A stretch of DNA of 64,000 nucleotides, taken from assembly GCA_965223815.1 (NCBI GenBank), contig CBDCXO010000001.1, forward strand, positions 1 to 64,000, given 5' to 3'. The first letter of the stretch is position 1. Every line of letters begins with the position of its first letter. This DNA comes from HKST-UBA178 sp965223815. Its GTDB lineage: Bacteria > Pseudomonadota > Gammaproteobacteria > Chromatiales > Chromatiaceae. This document shows, in pieces, positions 7,562-19,700 of this stretch. The translations under genes and the position numbers were made by a program. Below the pieces are notes generated by a model that saw nothing but the letters and a program-made list of their open reading frames with translations, was not told the DNA's origin and ran no database searches.

Positions 7562-8460
7562 TGAAGCCGCACATCCGATGGGCTACGGTGTTGGTGGTGG
7601 TAGGTGCCGCCGTCAGTGCTTATTGGTTATCGCAGCGCCAACCGGAAACACCGGCGGGCGTGGTTGCCACCTATCCCCTGGAGCGCAATATCAGATACAG
7701 TTTTCGGCTACGAAATACCTCTGGAAAATTCATCGAACAGGCAAACTTCTGGACCTATGCCCCCGTCCAACAGACACCCACTCAAAAAACCTACGATATT
7801 CGCTCGTCAGGCGACTACACCCTTGAGCCTGACGGGCTGGGCAATCAACGGTTGCGATTTTCGCTTGATAACCTGCCTCCTTATGCGACCCGCACGATCA
7901 CCGTCGATGTCCGGCTCAGATTGTCTGAATCGCCCAACAAGCTCCCCCTCGACGATAGCGCTCGGTTTCTCAACAGCGAACGTTATGTAGAAGTCGAGGC
8001 AGAGAAAATCCGCGAATTGGCGCGGCAGTTACGGGGCGAGAGCCCGGACCAGACGGTGGCTGCCAGTTACCGATGGATCACGAAGAATATAGATGACGCA
8101 GGGTATATGCGGAATGACCGGGGCGCGATCTATGCCGTCAATACCGGTCAAGGGGACTGCACAGAGTATATGTATCTGTTGATGGCACTCAACAGAAGCA
8201 ACGGCATTCCGACCCAGGGGATCTCAGGTTTTGTGGTTCGGGAGGACGCCGTACTCAGGGCCCATGACTATCACAACTGGACCAGGGTGTTGATAGACGG
8301 GATATGGCAACTGGTGGATCCCCACAAAGCGGTTTTCATGGACAACCAGGCGGACTATATCGCCATGCGCATACTCGGTGAAACGGATTCGGGGATATCG
8401 GAAAACGCACAGACGCTGTTTGGGCATGACCCAGGCCTGGATGTGGTGATGATCCAGTGA
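7561..8460 (+). CDS. Membrane-anchored transglutaminase-like (papain-fold) protein
   Basis: A 299-residue protein with an N-terminal membrane anchor (WATVLVVVGAAVSAYWLS), a beta-rich region, then a transglutaminase-like core. The triad is visible: Cys200 in NTGQGDCTEYMYLLMALN, His238 in AHDYHNWTRVLIDG and Asp253 in WQLVDPHK. This fold in bacteria acts as protease, amidase or crosslinking enzyme, here facing the periplasm. ATG 7561 overlaps the stop of the rhodanese-like gene; an ATG at 7549 is equally possible. Placed directly before two giant surface proteins and an Rhs protein, it may crosslink or process them, but that is inference from position. Confidence 0.82.
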   Translation: MKPHIRWATVLVVVGAAVSAYWLSQRQPETPAGVVATYPLERNIRYSFRLRNTSGKFIEQANFWTYAPVQQTPTQKTYDIRSSGDYTLEPDGLGNQRLRFSLDNLPPYATRTITVDVRLRLSESPNKLPLDDSARFLNSERYVEVEAEKIRELARQLRGESPDQTVAASYRWITKNIDDAGYMRNDRGAIYAVNTGQGDCTEYMYLLMALNRSNGIPTQGISGFVVREDAVLRAHDYHNWTRVLIDGIWQLVDPHKAVFMDNQADYIAMRILGETDSGISENAQTLFGHDPGLDVVMIQ

Positions 8461-8610
8461 TCACTGGGCGATTCGGTCCGGGACAAAAATAGGGGGTTCG
8501 AGATGAAGACCCGAGCCCAGCAAAACACGCTGTAACCATACGAGGCCACACATCCTAAACGCCTTCGTGAGTTGTGGCCAATAAGTACGTATCGATAAGG
8601 GGAAGCTGCA

Positions 8611-11600
8611 TTGAAAAACGATAACAACAGGACGTATGACATTGCCCGGTTGTGTGGGATTCTGTTTTTCATCGGGGTGTACTTGGTGAGTCCTGCAGCA
8701 CCAGCGGCCGAGCCGGTGTGCGCCCAGGTCAAGATCGAGATATCCCAAGAGTTGACGCTGGAACGCCAGGCTTTCGATGCCGTGATGCGCATCAACAACG
8801 GCCTAGACAATCTGTCGATCGACAATGTCGATGTTACGGTCAGTTTTCAGGACGAGGAGGGTAACAGTGTACTGGCCACTTCCGATCCCAATGCGACCGG
8901 GGCTAAATTTTATATCCGTGTCGATACCATGGATAACATCCTCGATGTCAGCGGTAACGGAACGGTTGCGCCAAAAACCACCGCCGAGATCCACTGGCTC
9001 ATCATTCCCTCACCGGGCGCGGCCGAGGATGCGCCCAACGGCAAGCTCTATTTCGTCGGCGCCAATCTAAGCTACACCCTGGGCGGCGAGCCCGAGAGTG
9101 TCGAAGTAACGCCGGACTTCATTACCGTCAAGCCCTTGCCCCAGCTGACGCTGGACTATTTTCTCACCCGCGAGGTGCGGGGGGACGACCCGCTGACCGC
9201 CGAGATCGAGCCGATCGAACCCTATACCCTGGGGGTGCGCATCAAGAACAACGGCATCGCCGCCGCACAGCAGGTCAAGATCGATTCCGCGCAACCCCAA
9301 ATCGTCGAAAATGAGCAAGGCTTGTTGATCGGATTCGAGATCATCGGCAGTACGATCGACGGCCAACCCAGCGAGCCCGTTCTGTTAGTGGATTTCGGAC
9401 GGATCGAGGGCGCCAGCTCGAGGGTAGGGCGCTGGCAGATGACCAGCACCCTTGCTGGCGAATTCGTCGATTTTACCGCCACCTTCTCCCATGCGGACGA
9501 ACTGGGTGGCGCGGTCACCTCGCTACTGGAAGCGACCAATAGCCATTTTCTGGTAAAGGATGTTCGCGTCGACCTCCCGGGCAGGGATGGCATTGCGGAC
9601 TTCCTGGCGCAGGACGACGATACCCTGCGTGTCTACGAATCCCATGGCATCGATACAGAGGTTGGCGACTACTCGGCCCAAGCCACCCTGTCATTGATCG
9701 GCCAAAACGGCACCCAGCGGGATCACGGTCTGGCACTCCCGACCTCGGCGGGTTTCAGCTATGTCAAGATCGCCGATCCCTACGCCGGGGCCAAGGTCAT
9801 CACCTCGGTCGTGCGTTCGGACAACAAGCCCCTGCCGGCGGAAAACTACTGGATCTCCCGCACCCGAAACAAGACCACCAATCCCTATAGCTGGGATTAT
9901 TTTGTCAACCTGTTCGATACCGACAGCAGCGGTAGCTATCTCTTGAGGTTCGACGACGCCGTATTAGGCCCGCTGCCACCGGTCTTTCAGTTTATACCGG
10001 ACCGCTCCACCTACGAGGGCATGCAGGTCGGCTTTCAGGTCGAGGCCTCCGATCCCAATGGTGATGAAATTGTGCTCACTGCCAGCCCGCTGCCGTCCGG
10101 TGCCGACTTTGTCGACAATGGGGACGGCAGCGCATTGTTCAACTGGAACCCGGCCGTGGGACAAGCGGGTAGTTATACCATCAACTTCGTCGCCGACGAC
10201 GGACAGCTCACAACCACCCAACCCGCCACCATTACCGTCAATCCGGCCGGGGATACCGATGGGGACGGCATGGCCGATGCCTGGGAACTCGAGCATTTTG
10301 GCAACCTCGATCGTGACGGCAGTGGCGACTTCGACGGTGACGGGATATCCGATCTGGAGGAGTACGAGAACAACACCGATCCCGCATCCGGACCCCAGTC
10401 CCCCCTGATCTTGGATCCGCTGCATGATGCAGAGGTGGACACTCAAACGCCCTCCCTGGTGGTGCAAAATGCGCCCCATGCACCGGACCAGACCCTGACT
10501 TACAGCTACCAGGTCTTTGCCGACCCGGAGATGACCCAGTTGGTTGCCGGTGTCGATGGTGTAGTCGAAGGGCCTGCATCCACCGCTTGGACGGTGCCAG
10601 TCGATCTGGCCGACGACCAACGCCACTACTGGCGAGTCAGGACCTATGATGGTCACCTATACAGCCTCTGGTCCAGTGCCGCCTTCTTCGTCAATACCGC
10701 CAACGATGCGCCGGATCCCTTTAGCATCAGCAGTCCTGCGCTCGGTGCCGAAGTAAGTACTCTCCATCCGCTGTTGGAAGTCACCAATGCTATTGATATC
10801 GATGGCGATGCGGTGGACTACGACTTCACCGTCTACAGCGACGCCACCCTGACCACGGAGGTGGTCTCCATCCAGGGTATAGCCGCGGGCGCCAACGGCA
10901 GTACCGGCTGGCTGGTGGACACGGCGCTGACCGAAAACAGCAGCTATTACTGGCAGGCCAAGGCAGTGGACGAGCACGGAGCGGAGACCCTGGGGCCCGT
11001 GGGCGACTTCTTCGTCAATACCGGAAACGATGCGCCAGGATTGCCGGCCGTCGATACACCGGCTGTCGGCAGTTATGTGGATAGCGACAGTGTCGATCTG
11101 CGGGTCGTCAATGCCATCGATCCCGATGGCGATCCACTGAGTTATCTCTTCGAACTGGATCATGTAGCCACCTTCGACAGCATCGACTTGCTGGCCTCCC
11201 CAGCGATCGCCGAGACCGCCGATACCACCGCCTGGGGCGTGATCGGTCTCCTCGAGGACCAGCACTACTACTGGCGCGTCAAGGCCTTCGACGGCATCGC
11301 CGAGAGTGATTGGGTACTGGGTGATTTTGTCGTCAACGCCCTCAACGAGGCACCGTCGATACCGACCATTCGCAATCCCGGTAGTGGCGCCTGGGTGGCC
11401 ACCTTGCTGCCCACGCTGGAGGTCAACGCGGCCAGTGACCCAGATGGCGATGCGGTCAGCTATCGGTTTGAGCTCTATGCCGACGCGGGGCTGACCCAAC
11501 TGGTCTCCGATCAACTCACCCCCGATCCCCAATGGTCACTGCAGAGTGCGCTGGTCAACAACCATTGGTATAGCTGGCGGGTGCGGGCGGAAGACCCATT

Positions 11601-13614
11601 CGATGCATTCAGCGATTGGTCGCCTCTGAGTCAGTTCTTCACCGACGACAATGGAGTCGACGACACGCCGGCATTGAGTTTTATCGAGCCCGCCGCACCC
11701 ATCGAGGTCACCGACGGCATCCTGGATATCCGCTGGGATGACCATGACCCGGACAGCAGTGCCACCATCGCCCTCTACTACGAACCCAGCGACGGCAGCA
11801 CCGGAAGCACCTTGATCATCGAGGGGCTGGCCGAGGACAGCGATGAGGCCGGGGACATGTACTCCTGGGTCGTGACCCAGGTTCCGCCGGGCGCCTATCG
11901 ACTCTATGCGGTGATCGACGACGGCAACAGTGCCGCCACGGTCTACCTCGACCATGAGATCACCATCCAGGCGACCGAGATCACCCTGGACAACGATCAC
12001 CAGGATACTGAGATCATCGGCGACTGGATCGCCTCCACCGCGGTATCCGGCTTTCTCGGTGGCGACTACCGCTATCACGGTGCCAACGGACCCTCGCCAG
12101 ATGCCCTTATCGTGGATAACGGGGAAGCGGGATACACCACCCTGGGCGCTTGGACCGACTCTACGCTGGTCCCCGGTTATTTCGGTGACGGCTACCAGTA
12201 CCATACGCCGAACGGCGATCCCGTGGGCGGCATCATTCTCGACGATCAGGATCCCGTTTTTACCACCACCGGGACCTGGGGCCAGTCCACCCAGGTCAGC
12301 GGCTATGAGGGCGATGGCTACCATTATCACGGGGCCAATGGCATACCCCCTTCGGGTATAGTCATGGACAACGAAGATCCGGCCGTGCAGTTGGTAGGCA
12401 ACTGGCCTTTGTCGACCTCCAAGAGCGGCTACTACGCCGCCAACTACCAGTACCACGGCACCGGCAGCGGCGCCAACACCTTCACCTGGCCGGTTACCAT
12501 CGATCAAAGCGGACGCTACCATATCTATGCCCGCTGGACCGCACACGCCAACCGCGCCAGCAATGCCCCCTTCACCATCACCCACGACGGCGGTTCCACC
12601 TTGGTGCGAGTGGATCAACGCAACCACAACGGCGAGTGGGTGTTGCTGGGCAGCTTCGACTATACCCAGGGCTATCAATACGACATCACCCTCAGCGATG
12701 ATGTCGACGGTTATGTGATTGCCGACGCGATCAAGGCGGTGCCGGAAAATGCCGCGCCCAATACCGCGACTTGGATGTTTACCGCAACCCAGAGTGGTCA
12801 ACATGAGGTCTATGCTCATTGGACAGCTAATGCACAGCGGGCAACAAATGTTAGCTATTACGTGACCGATGACACCGGTACGGCAGCCCAAGCCGTTAAT
12901 CAACAACAGAATGGGGGAGAGTGGAATCTGCTGGGCAGCTACGCCTTTACCCAAGGACAGAGTTACCCCATCTCCCTCACCGATCAGGCGGACGGCGGCT
13001 ATGTCATTGCCGACGCCGTCAAGGTGGTGCCGGAGGACGCCCCCGCCAATACCGCAATCTGGCACTTCGATATCCCCGAGAGCGGAGAATACCGGGTCTA
13101 TGGCCGCTGGAGCGCCCATGCCAACCGGGCGACCAATGCGGGATACCTGGTCGAGCACTCAGCGGGTAGCACCCTGGTGCTGGCTGACCAACAGCAGAAT
13201 GGCGGCCAGTGGAACCTGCTGGGCACCTTCGATTTCGATCAGGGCACGGGCTACGACATCCGCCTTACCGACCAGGCGGATGGCCATGTCATCGCCGATG
13301 CCATCATGCTCTCACCGGTCGAGGGCCAACCCAACCGGTTCGTCTGGCATCTGCAGATCCCAGCCAGTGGTGAATACGCCGTCTATGCTCGCTGGACGGC
13401 GCACCCCAACCGGGCCAGTGACGCCACCTACACCATCGCCCACGACGGGGGCGATTCACCGGTGACGGTGGATCAGCGCCACGACGGCGCCCAATGGAAC
13501 CTGCTGGGCAATTACCACTTCACCCAGGGGGGGATCCACTTCATTAGCGTTACCGATGAAGCGGACGGTTACGTTATCGCCGACGGCATCCTGCTGGTGC
13601 CGGTCAACCCGTGA
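8611..13614 (+). CDS. Large exported protein with cadherin/FN3-like and golvesin-type domains
   Basis: A 1667-residue protein starting at TTG 8611, with AGGGGAAG just upstream and a signal peptide (LCGILFFIGVYLVSPAAPAA). Residues about 20-450 are Ig-like beta domains. Residues 455-545 resemble a putative-Ig/cadherin-like domain (FQVEASDPNGDEI). Next is a calcium-binding loop, DTDGDGMADAWELEHFG (about 548), and another in DFDGDGISDLEEY. Four FN3-like repeats follow (about 600-1015), marked by YYWRVKAFDG-type strands. The last 540 residues are golvesin/xanthan-lyase-type carbohydrate-binding units with ARWTAHANRAS and WNLLGSY repeats ending in DGYVIADAI. The protein should be outside the cell or on the surface. 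It lies in the cluster leading to the rhs gene. Confidence 0.8.
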   Translation: MKNDNNRTYDIARLCGILFFIGVYLVSPAAPAAEPVCAQVKIEISQELTLERQAFDAVMRINNGLDNLSIDNVDVTVSFQDEEGNSVLATSDPNATGAKFYIRVDTMDNILDVSGNGTVAPKTTAEIHWLIIPSPGAAEDAPNGKLYFVGANLSYTLGGEPESVEVTPDFITVKPLPQLTLDYFLTREVRGDDPLTAEIEPIEPYTLGVRIKNNGIAAAQQVKIDSAQPQIVENEQGLLIGFEIIGSTIDGQPSEPVLLVDFGRIEGASSRVGRWQMTSTLAGEFVDFTATFSHADELGGAVTSLLEATNSHFLVKDVRVDLPGRDGIADFLAQDDDTLRVYESHGIDTEVGDYSAQATLSLIGQNGTQRDHGLALPTSAGFSYVKIADPYAGAKVITSVVRSDNKPLPAENYWISRTRNKTTNPYSWDYFVNLFDTDSSGSYLLRFDDAVLGPLPPVFQFIPDRSTYEGMQVGFQVEASDPNGDEIVLTASPLPSGADFVDNGDGSALFNWNPAVGQAGSYTINFVADDGQLTTTQPATITVNPAGDTDGDGMADAWELEHFGNLDRDGSGDFDGDGISDLEEYENNTDPASGPQSPLILDPLHDAEVDTQTPSLVVQNAPHAPDQTLTYSYQVFADPEMTQLVAGVDGVVEGPASTAWTVPVDLADDQRHYWRVRTYDGHLYSLWSSAAFFVNTANDAPDPFSISSPALGAEVSTLHPLLEVTNAIDIDGDAVDYDFTVYSDATLTTEVVSIQGIAAGANGSTGWLVDTALTENSSYYWQAKAVDEHGAETLGPVGDFFVNTGNDAPGLPAVDTPAVGSYVDSDSVDLRVVNAIDPDGDPLSYLFELDHVATFDSIDLLASPAIAETADTTAWGVIGLLEDQHYYWRVKAFDGIAESDWVLGDFVVNALNEAPSIPTIRNPGSGAWVATLLPTLEVNAASDPDGDAVSYRFELYADAGLTQLVSDQLTPDPQWSLQSALVNNHWYSWRVRAEDPFDAFSDWSPLSQFFTDDNGVDDTPALSFIEPAAPIEVTDGILDIRWDDHDPDSSATIALYYEPSDGSTGSTLIIEGLAEDSDEAGDMYSWVVTQVPPGAYRLYAVIDDGNSAATVYLDHEITIQATEITLDNDHQDTEIIGDWIASTAVSGFLGGDYRYHGANGPSPDALIVDNGEAGYTTLGAWTDSTLVPGYFGDGYQYHTPNGDPVGGIILDDQDPVFTTTGTWGQSTQVSGYEGDGYHYHGANGIPPSGIVMDNEDPAVQLVGNWPLSTSKSGYYAANYQYHGTGSGANTFTWPVTIDQSGRYHIYARWTAHANRASNAPFTITHDGGSTLVRVDQRNHNGEWVLLGSFDYTQGYQYDITLSDDVDGYVIADAIKAVPENAAPNTATWMFTATQSGQHEVYAHWTANAQRATNVSYYVTDDTGTAAQAVNQQQNGGEWNLLGSYAFTQGQSYPISLTDQADGGYVIADAVKVVPEDAPANTAIWHFDIPESGEYRVYGRWSAHANRATNAGYLVEHSAGSTLVLADQQQNGGQWNLLGTFDFDQGTGYDIRLTDQADGHVIADAIMLSPVEGQPNRFVWHLQIPASGEYAVYARWTAHPNRASDATYTIAHDGGDSPVTVDQRHDGAQWNLLGNYHFTQGGIHFISVTDEADGYVIADGILLVPVNP

Positions 13615-13701
13615 ACGGGCTTGCAAAATGCCGAATGGCGCACGCCCTCAGCCGGCAGTGTTCTCTTAACGGAATATAAAACCAACAAGGTCTTGATACC
13701 G

Positions 13702-16700
13702 ATGTCCCGATCACGCACCCAAACCATCGCCACCTCTGTCCACATTGCACTGCTTTCCGCCACGCTGATTACCAGCCCAGTCTTGGCCGATGACCCGGTC
13801 AATCTGCTGCAAAACGGCGGCTTCGAGTCGGGGTTGCTCGATTGGCAGACCGACCAGGCGGTGACCCGGGCGGCCGATCCCGATCCCCACGGCGGCAGCG
13901 CCTATCTCTACGGCGGCTATGACGTGGAGACCAGCTACACCTCCCAGACCGTCGATCTGATCGCTGCGGGCTACAGCCCGCTGGAGCTGGATCAGGGGGG
14001 GTACACCGTCCGCTACGGTGGATGGCAGGCAACGGGCGCCGCCGAGCAACAGGATACGGGTTTGGTATCACTGCAGTTCTTGGATGGGAGTCAGGGCCTT
14101 ATCGCCACCGATGACCTGGGCTCTTTTTTCTCATACGGCCCATGGGAAGAGAGGCAAGGCGTACTATTGGTACCGGCGGGCACGCGCTATATCACCTACG
14201 GCTTTCAGGCTTTGCGTATCGAGGAACGCGGTGGCGAACTACCGCCACCCCCAAACTCAGATAACAACGGCAGCCTGGACGACGCCTTTCTCTACCTCGA
14301 TCCCGTGGTACCTCCTTATATTGTTGGTATCGAGACCTCGATCCAGTTTTCCGGGATCAAGCAGTATGTCATCGACGTCACCTTCTCCGAGGCGATCGAT
14401 CCCGCCACATTCACCCTGGACGATGTCCTGCTCGACGGGCCGTCAGGCCCGGTCGCCCCGGTCTCGCTCAGCCATCTGGCGGGAGAGACCTACCGTATCG
14501 TCGCGGCCACCACCATCGAGGCGGGTAGTTACGACCTGGAGATCGGCCCGGATATCGCTTCTTCCCTGACGGGTAGCATTCTCGATCAGGATGGCGACGG
14601 CACCCCCGGCGAGTTGGAAGACAGCTATAGCACCCAGATCGACTCCGGACCCTGGAACACCCTCACCCTTACCGCGGACACCACCCTTGCAGAAGGCAGC
14701 GCCCTCTATGACGATGTCAACCTGATCGTAGATGGGGCCACGATAACCATCGATGGGTCGCACAGCTTCGACTCCCTGACGCTGATCAACGGCGCGATGG
14801 CGACCCATACGGTGGGATTGGCGGCGGGCTCGCAGATCACGGCGTCCCAGGTGACGGTGGATGGGACCTCCAAGATCGACGTCTCGTATCGAGGTGACAC
14901 CAGTAGTCTTCGCTACAGTGGGGCGAGTCACGGGGGCCTGGGGGGAGAGTATCCCGGCTATCCGGTCAGCCCGGTCTACGGCGACCCCTTGGCGCCGGTG
15001 GCCCTGGGTGCGGGGACAGATAACCGTTGGGGCGGTGGTGCGCTCAAGCTGGACGTCGATCAGCTGCAGCTGGACGGCATCATCGCGGCGGACGGTCATA
15101 ACAGTGGCAACTACTATGTAGGCGGCGCCAGCGGGGGCTCCCTCTGGCTGGACCTGGGGGTGTTGACGGGATCGGGGAGTATCCGCGCCAACGGTGGGAG
15201 TAGCACCCAGGGATCTAACGGTGTGGGTGGTGGCGGTGGCCGCATCGCCATCTACTACACGGATGCCAGCGGGTTCGATCTCACCACCCAGGTGCAGAAC
15301 CTGGGCGGACTGGGAAGCAACAGCTCGCGACCCGATGGCGGCGCGGGCACCCTCTATCTCGAAGACAAGGTCAGTGGCAACCGCAGCCTGCAGGTAGACA
15401 ACGGCGACCGCGCCAATAGTCCGGCGAAGACGGAGTTGGCCGATCTCAGTGTCGACCTGCTGCAGCTGAACAACGCCCACATGGTGTTGACCGGCAATGG
15501 CGTCATCGACCGGGTGGAGGGAGTTCAGGGGACGTTAGAGGTGACGGGGAGCCTGGATGCGACGGTCACCGAGGTGGTGCTGAGCGGTGATTTGTTGTTG
15601 ATCACCCCCAGCGTCACCACCGGTACCTCGGGGAGCGTCTACGACGGGCTGGATCTGGTCGTCGACGGAGCCCGGGCCGAGTTCAACGGGATACACAGCT
15701 TCGACTCCCTGACGCTGATCAACGGCGCGATGGCGACCCATACGGTGGGATTGGCGGCGGGCTCGCAGATCACGGCGTCCCAGGTGACGGTGGATGGGAC
15801 CTCCAAGATCGACGTCTCGTATCGAGGTGACACCAGTAGTCTTCGCTACAGTGGGGCGAGTCACGGGGGCCTGGGGGGAGAGTATCCCGGCTATCCGGTC
15901 AGCCCGGTCTACGGCGACCCCTTGGCGCCGGTGGCCCTGGGTGCGGGGACAGATAACCGTTGGGGCGGTGGTGCGCTCAAGCTGGACGTCGATCAGCTGC
16001 AGCTGGACGGCATCATCGCGGCGGACGGTCATAACAGTGGCAACTACTATGTAGGTGGCGCCAGCGGGGGCTCCCTCTGGCTGGACCTGGGGGTGTTGAC
16101 GGGATCGGGGAGTATCCGCGCCAACGGTGGGAGTAGCACCCAGGGATCTAACGGTGTGGGTGGTGGCGGTGGCCGCATCGCTATCTACTACACGGATGCC
16201 GGCGGGTTCGATCTCACCACCCAGGTGCAGAACCTGGGCGGACTGGGAAGCAACAGCTCGCGACCCGATGGCGGCGCGGGCACCCTCTATCTCGAAGACA
16301 AGGTCAGTGGCAACCGCAGCCTGCGGGTGGACAACGGCGACCGCGCCAATAGTCCGGCGAAGACAGAGCTGGCCGATCTCAGTGTCGATCTACTGCAGCT
16401 GAACAACGCCCACATGGTGTTGACCGGCAATGGCGTCATCGACCGGGTGGAGGGGGTTCAGGGGACCCTGGCGGTGACGGGGAGCCTGGCGGCGACGGTC
16501 ACCGAGGTGGTGTTGAGCGGCGATTTGCTGTTGATCACCCCCAGCGTCACCACCGGCACCTCGGGGAGCGTCTACGACGGGCTGGATCTGGTCGTCGACG
16601 GAGCCCGGGCCGAGTTCAACGGGATACACAGCTTCGACTCCCTGACGCTGATCAACGGCGCGATGGCGACCCATACGGTGGGATTGGCGGCGGGCTCGCA

Positions 16701-19700
16701 GATCACGGCGTCCCAGGTGACGGTGGATGGGACCTCCAAGATCGACGTCTCGTATCGAGGTGACACCAGTAGTCTTCGCTACAGTGGGGCGAGTCACGGG
16801 GGCCTGGGGGGAGAGTATCCCGGCTATCCGGTCAGCCCGGTCTACGGCGACCCCTTGGCGCCGGTGGCCCTGGGTGCGGGGACAGATAACCGTTGGGGCG
16901 GTGGTGCGCTCAAGCTGGACGTCGATCAGCTGCAGCTGGGCGGCATCATCGCGGCGGACGGTCATAACAGTGGCAACTACTATGTAGGCGGCGCCAGCGG
17001 GGGCTCCCTCTGGCTGGACCTGGGGGTGTTGACGGGATCGGGGAGTATCCGCGCCAACGGTGGGAGTAGCACCCAGGGATCTAACGGTGTGGGTGGTGGC
17101 GGTGGCCGCATCGCTATCTACTACACGGATGCCAGTGGGTTCGATCTCACCACCCAGGTGCAGAACCTGGGCGGACTGGGAAGCGGCAGCTCCAGGCCCG
17201 ATGGCCAACCCGGCAGTATCCACCTCGAGGACAAGCAGGGCCCGGTCAAGGTCCTCTCCAGCAGCCCCGAGGGGGTGCATCCCGATCCCATCGCGGGGAT
17301 CGCCCTGCGCTTCAACCTGGCCGTTAATCCGGCCAGCTTCACCCTGGCCGATGTGCTGATCAACGGCCCCTCGGGTGCGATCACGCCCAGCGGGATCACC
17401 CAGGCGGGCGCCATCGACTTCACCATCGACTTCAATCCACCGCTGGATGAGGAGGGAGAGTACACCCTGGCGGTGGGCCCGGGGCTGAGCACCCTCACCG
17501 GCAACGGCATGGATCAGGACGGAGACGGCACTATCAATGAAGCAGGCGAGGATGTCTACCACGCCAGCATCACCCTCGACCGCAGCGGACCGCCGAAGCC
17601 GGTAATCGACACCTATCTGCCGCTGCCGGCGGTCAACCCGGTCACGGTCGCTGGGGTGCTCATCTCCGGCAGCCGCAGCGAACCCAGCAGCATCTGGTTC
17701 GGCGAGACCCAGGCCGTCCCCCTGGACGAAGGCGATTGGAGCCATCTGCTCAGCCTGCCCCAGGGCATATCCGAACACAGCATCGTCGCCAAAGATGCGG
17801 CGGGCAACCCCTCCGAGGCCCTGGTGATCCAGTTCGACGTGGACAGCATCGCCCCGGCAGTGACCCAGATAGACCCGGCCGACGGCAGCTATCTCAACAG
17901 TGTGCCCGCCGGGCTCAGTCTCACCTTCGTGGAGACCGGCTCCGGGGTGGATATCGAGAACTCCACCCTCTATCTGAGCCGGGGAGGCAATCCCCTCGAG
18001 GGCAGCTGGAACATCCAGGGATCCGAGCTGATCTTTACCCCCAGCGTGGTCTTTACCGAGGGGATCTATCAGCTCGGCGGGCGGGTACTCGACCAGGGCG
18101 GTCTGGACTCCGGGGATATCGCCGCCATCTTCGTGATCGACCAGACCCCGCCCGCGCCTCCGGCGGTGGACGCGCTACCGGCGACGACCACCATCAATCA
18201 GCAGCTGGTCTCCGGCGACAAAGAGGCCCAGAGCGCCATCTGGTTCGACGGCCAGCAGGTCGTGGACCACAGCGTCGGCAGCCGCTGGAGTCATACCGTC
18301 TCCCTGGTGGAAGGGGAGAACGCCCTGGCCTTCAGCGCCCGCGACCGGGCGGGTAACGAGAGCCTGCCTACCAACGTCGGTATCGTCTTCGACAACTCGG
18401 CACCGGGCGCGGTCACGCCGGTGGCCAGCAACAACGGCAACGGGACCCACATCACCCTGGATTGGCAGGACTACGACGAAGTCGCCAACGGCAACGATAT
18501 CGATAGTTACCACATCTACAGCAGCACCGCCGATTTCAGCGACACCGGAGCGGCGGCCTTGGTGGCCACAGTGAGTGGCGGACAGAAGCAGCTGGAGATC
18601 GGTGAGCTGAACCGTTCGACCACCTACTACCTGGCGGTGGTCGCCGAGGACACCATGGGCAATGCCATCACCGCAGTCACCCCGGTTGTCATCACCACCC
18701 AGGACCAGCAGGCACCGGCCGAGGTCAGTGCCGTCCAGGTCACCTCCCAGGCCGATCGCTTGTCAATCGCTTGGACCGCCCCGGCGGATAGCGATCTCGC
18801 CGGCTTCCGCCTCTACTTCGACAACGATAGCGGTACCGATCTGACGGCGGCCACCCTGACCCATGAGGTCACAGGACTGGCGGCGGCCAGTGGCTATCCG
18901 ATCCGCATCGCCACCCGTGACAACGACAGCAACGAGAGCCCGGGCGTCGACTTGACCGGCGTCACCCTGCTCCCCAACCCCGGCGGTCTGGCCGCCGAGG
19001 CCCTGGACAGCCAGGTCGCCCTGAGCTGGAATGGCGCGGCCCCGGCCGAGTATGTCAAGCAATATGCCATCTATGTCCAGGAGAGTGCCTTCAACAGCAT
19101 CTCCGCCATCGAACCCCGATTGATGGTGGACTACAGCGTTACCCAAGCCCAGGTAGCGGGTTTGAGTAACGGGGTGACCTACCACTTCGCGGTTACCACC
19201 ATCAATCTCTCCGGCGGCCAGACGGCGGCGGTGACCAGTGTCTCCGCCACACCGGCCCCCGATTCCGCCGGTCCCCAGATCGGCACGGTCACCTTCGACG
19301 GAACAGCGTTGGCGAATGGGGCGACCGTCACCCGCAGCGGCGTGCTGGCGGTTACCGCCAGCGATCCCTCCGGGGTCGGGCGCGTCGAGTTCCGGCTCGG
19401 TGGCGAGACCTTCGCCAGCGACATCGACCCGGGGGATGGATACAGCGCCCATTGGGATCTCTATGACATCGGCGATGGGGCCCACACCCTGACCATCGCC
19501 GCCTACGATACCCTGGAGAACGAGGCCACCCTGGACCTGGCGCTCACCGTGGACCTGGAGGCGCCCGCCGCCCCCGCCATCACGGCACCAGCGGATGGCG
19601 AGCGCACCAACCAACCGCAGATTCAGGTGACAGGCACGGCCGAGCCCAATAGCGATGTACTGCTCTATCTCGGTGCCGTTCAGGTGGCCGGTCCCCTGAG

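Noticed and set aside
11536..13158. Long minus-strand frames opposite the golvesin-type and giant genes
   Set aside because: They are antisense shadows of highly regular GC-rich repeats; no start signals or family motifs.
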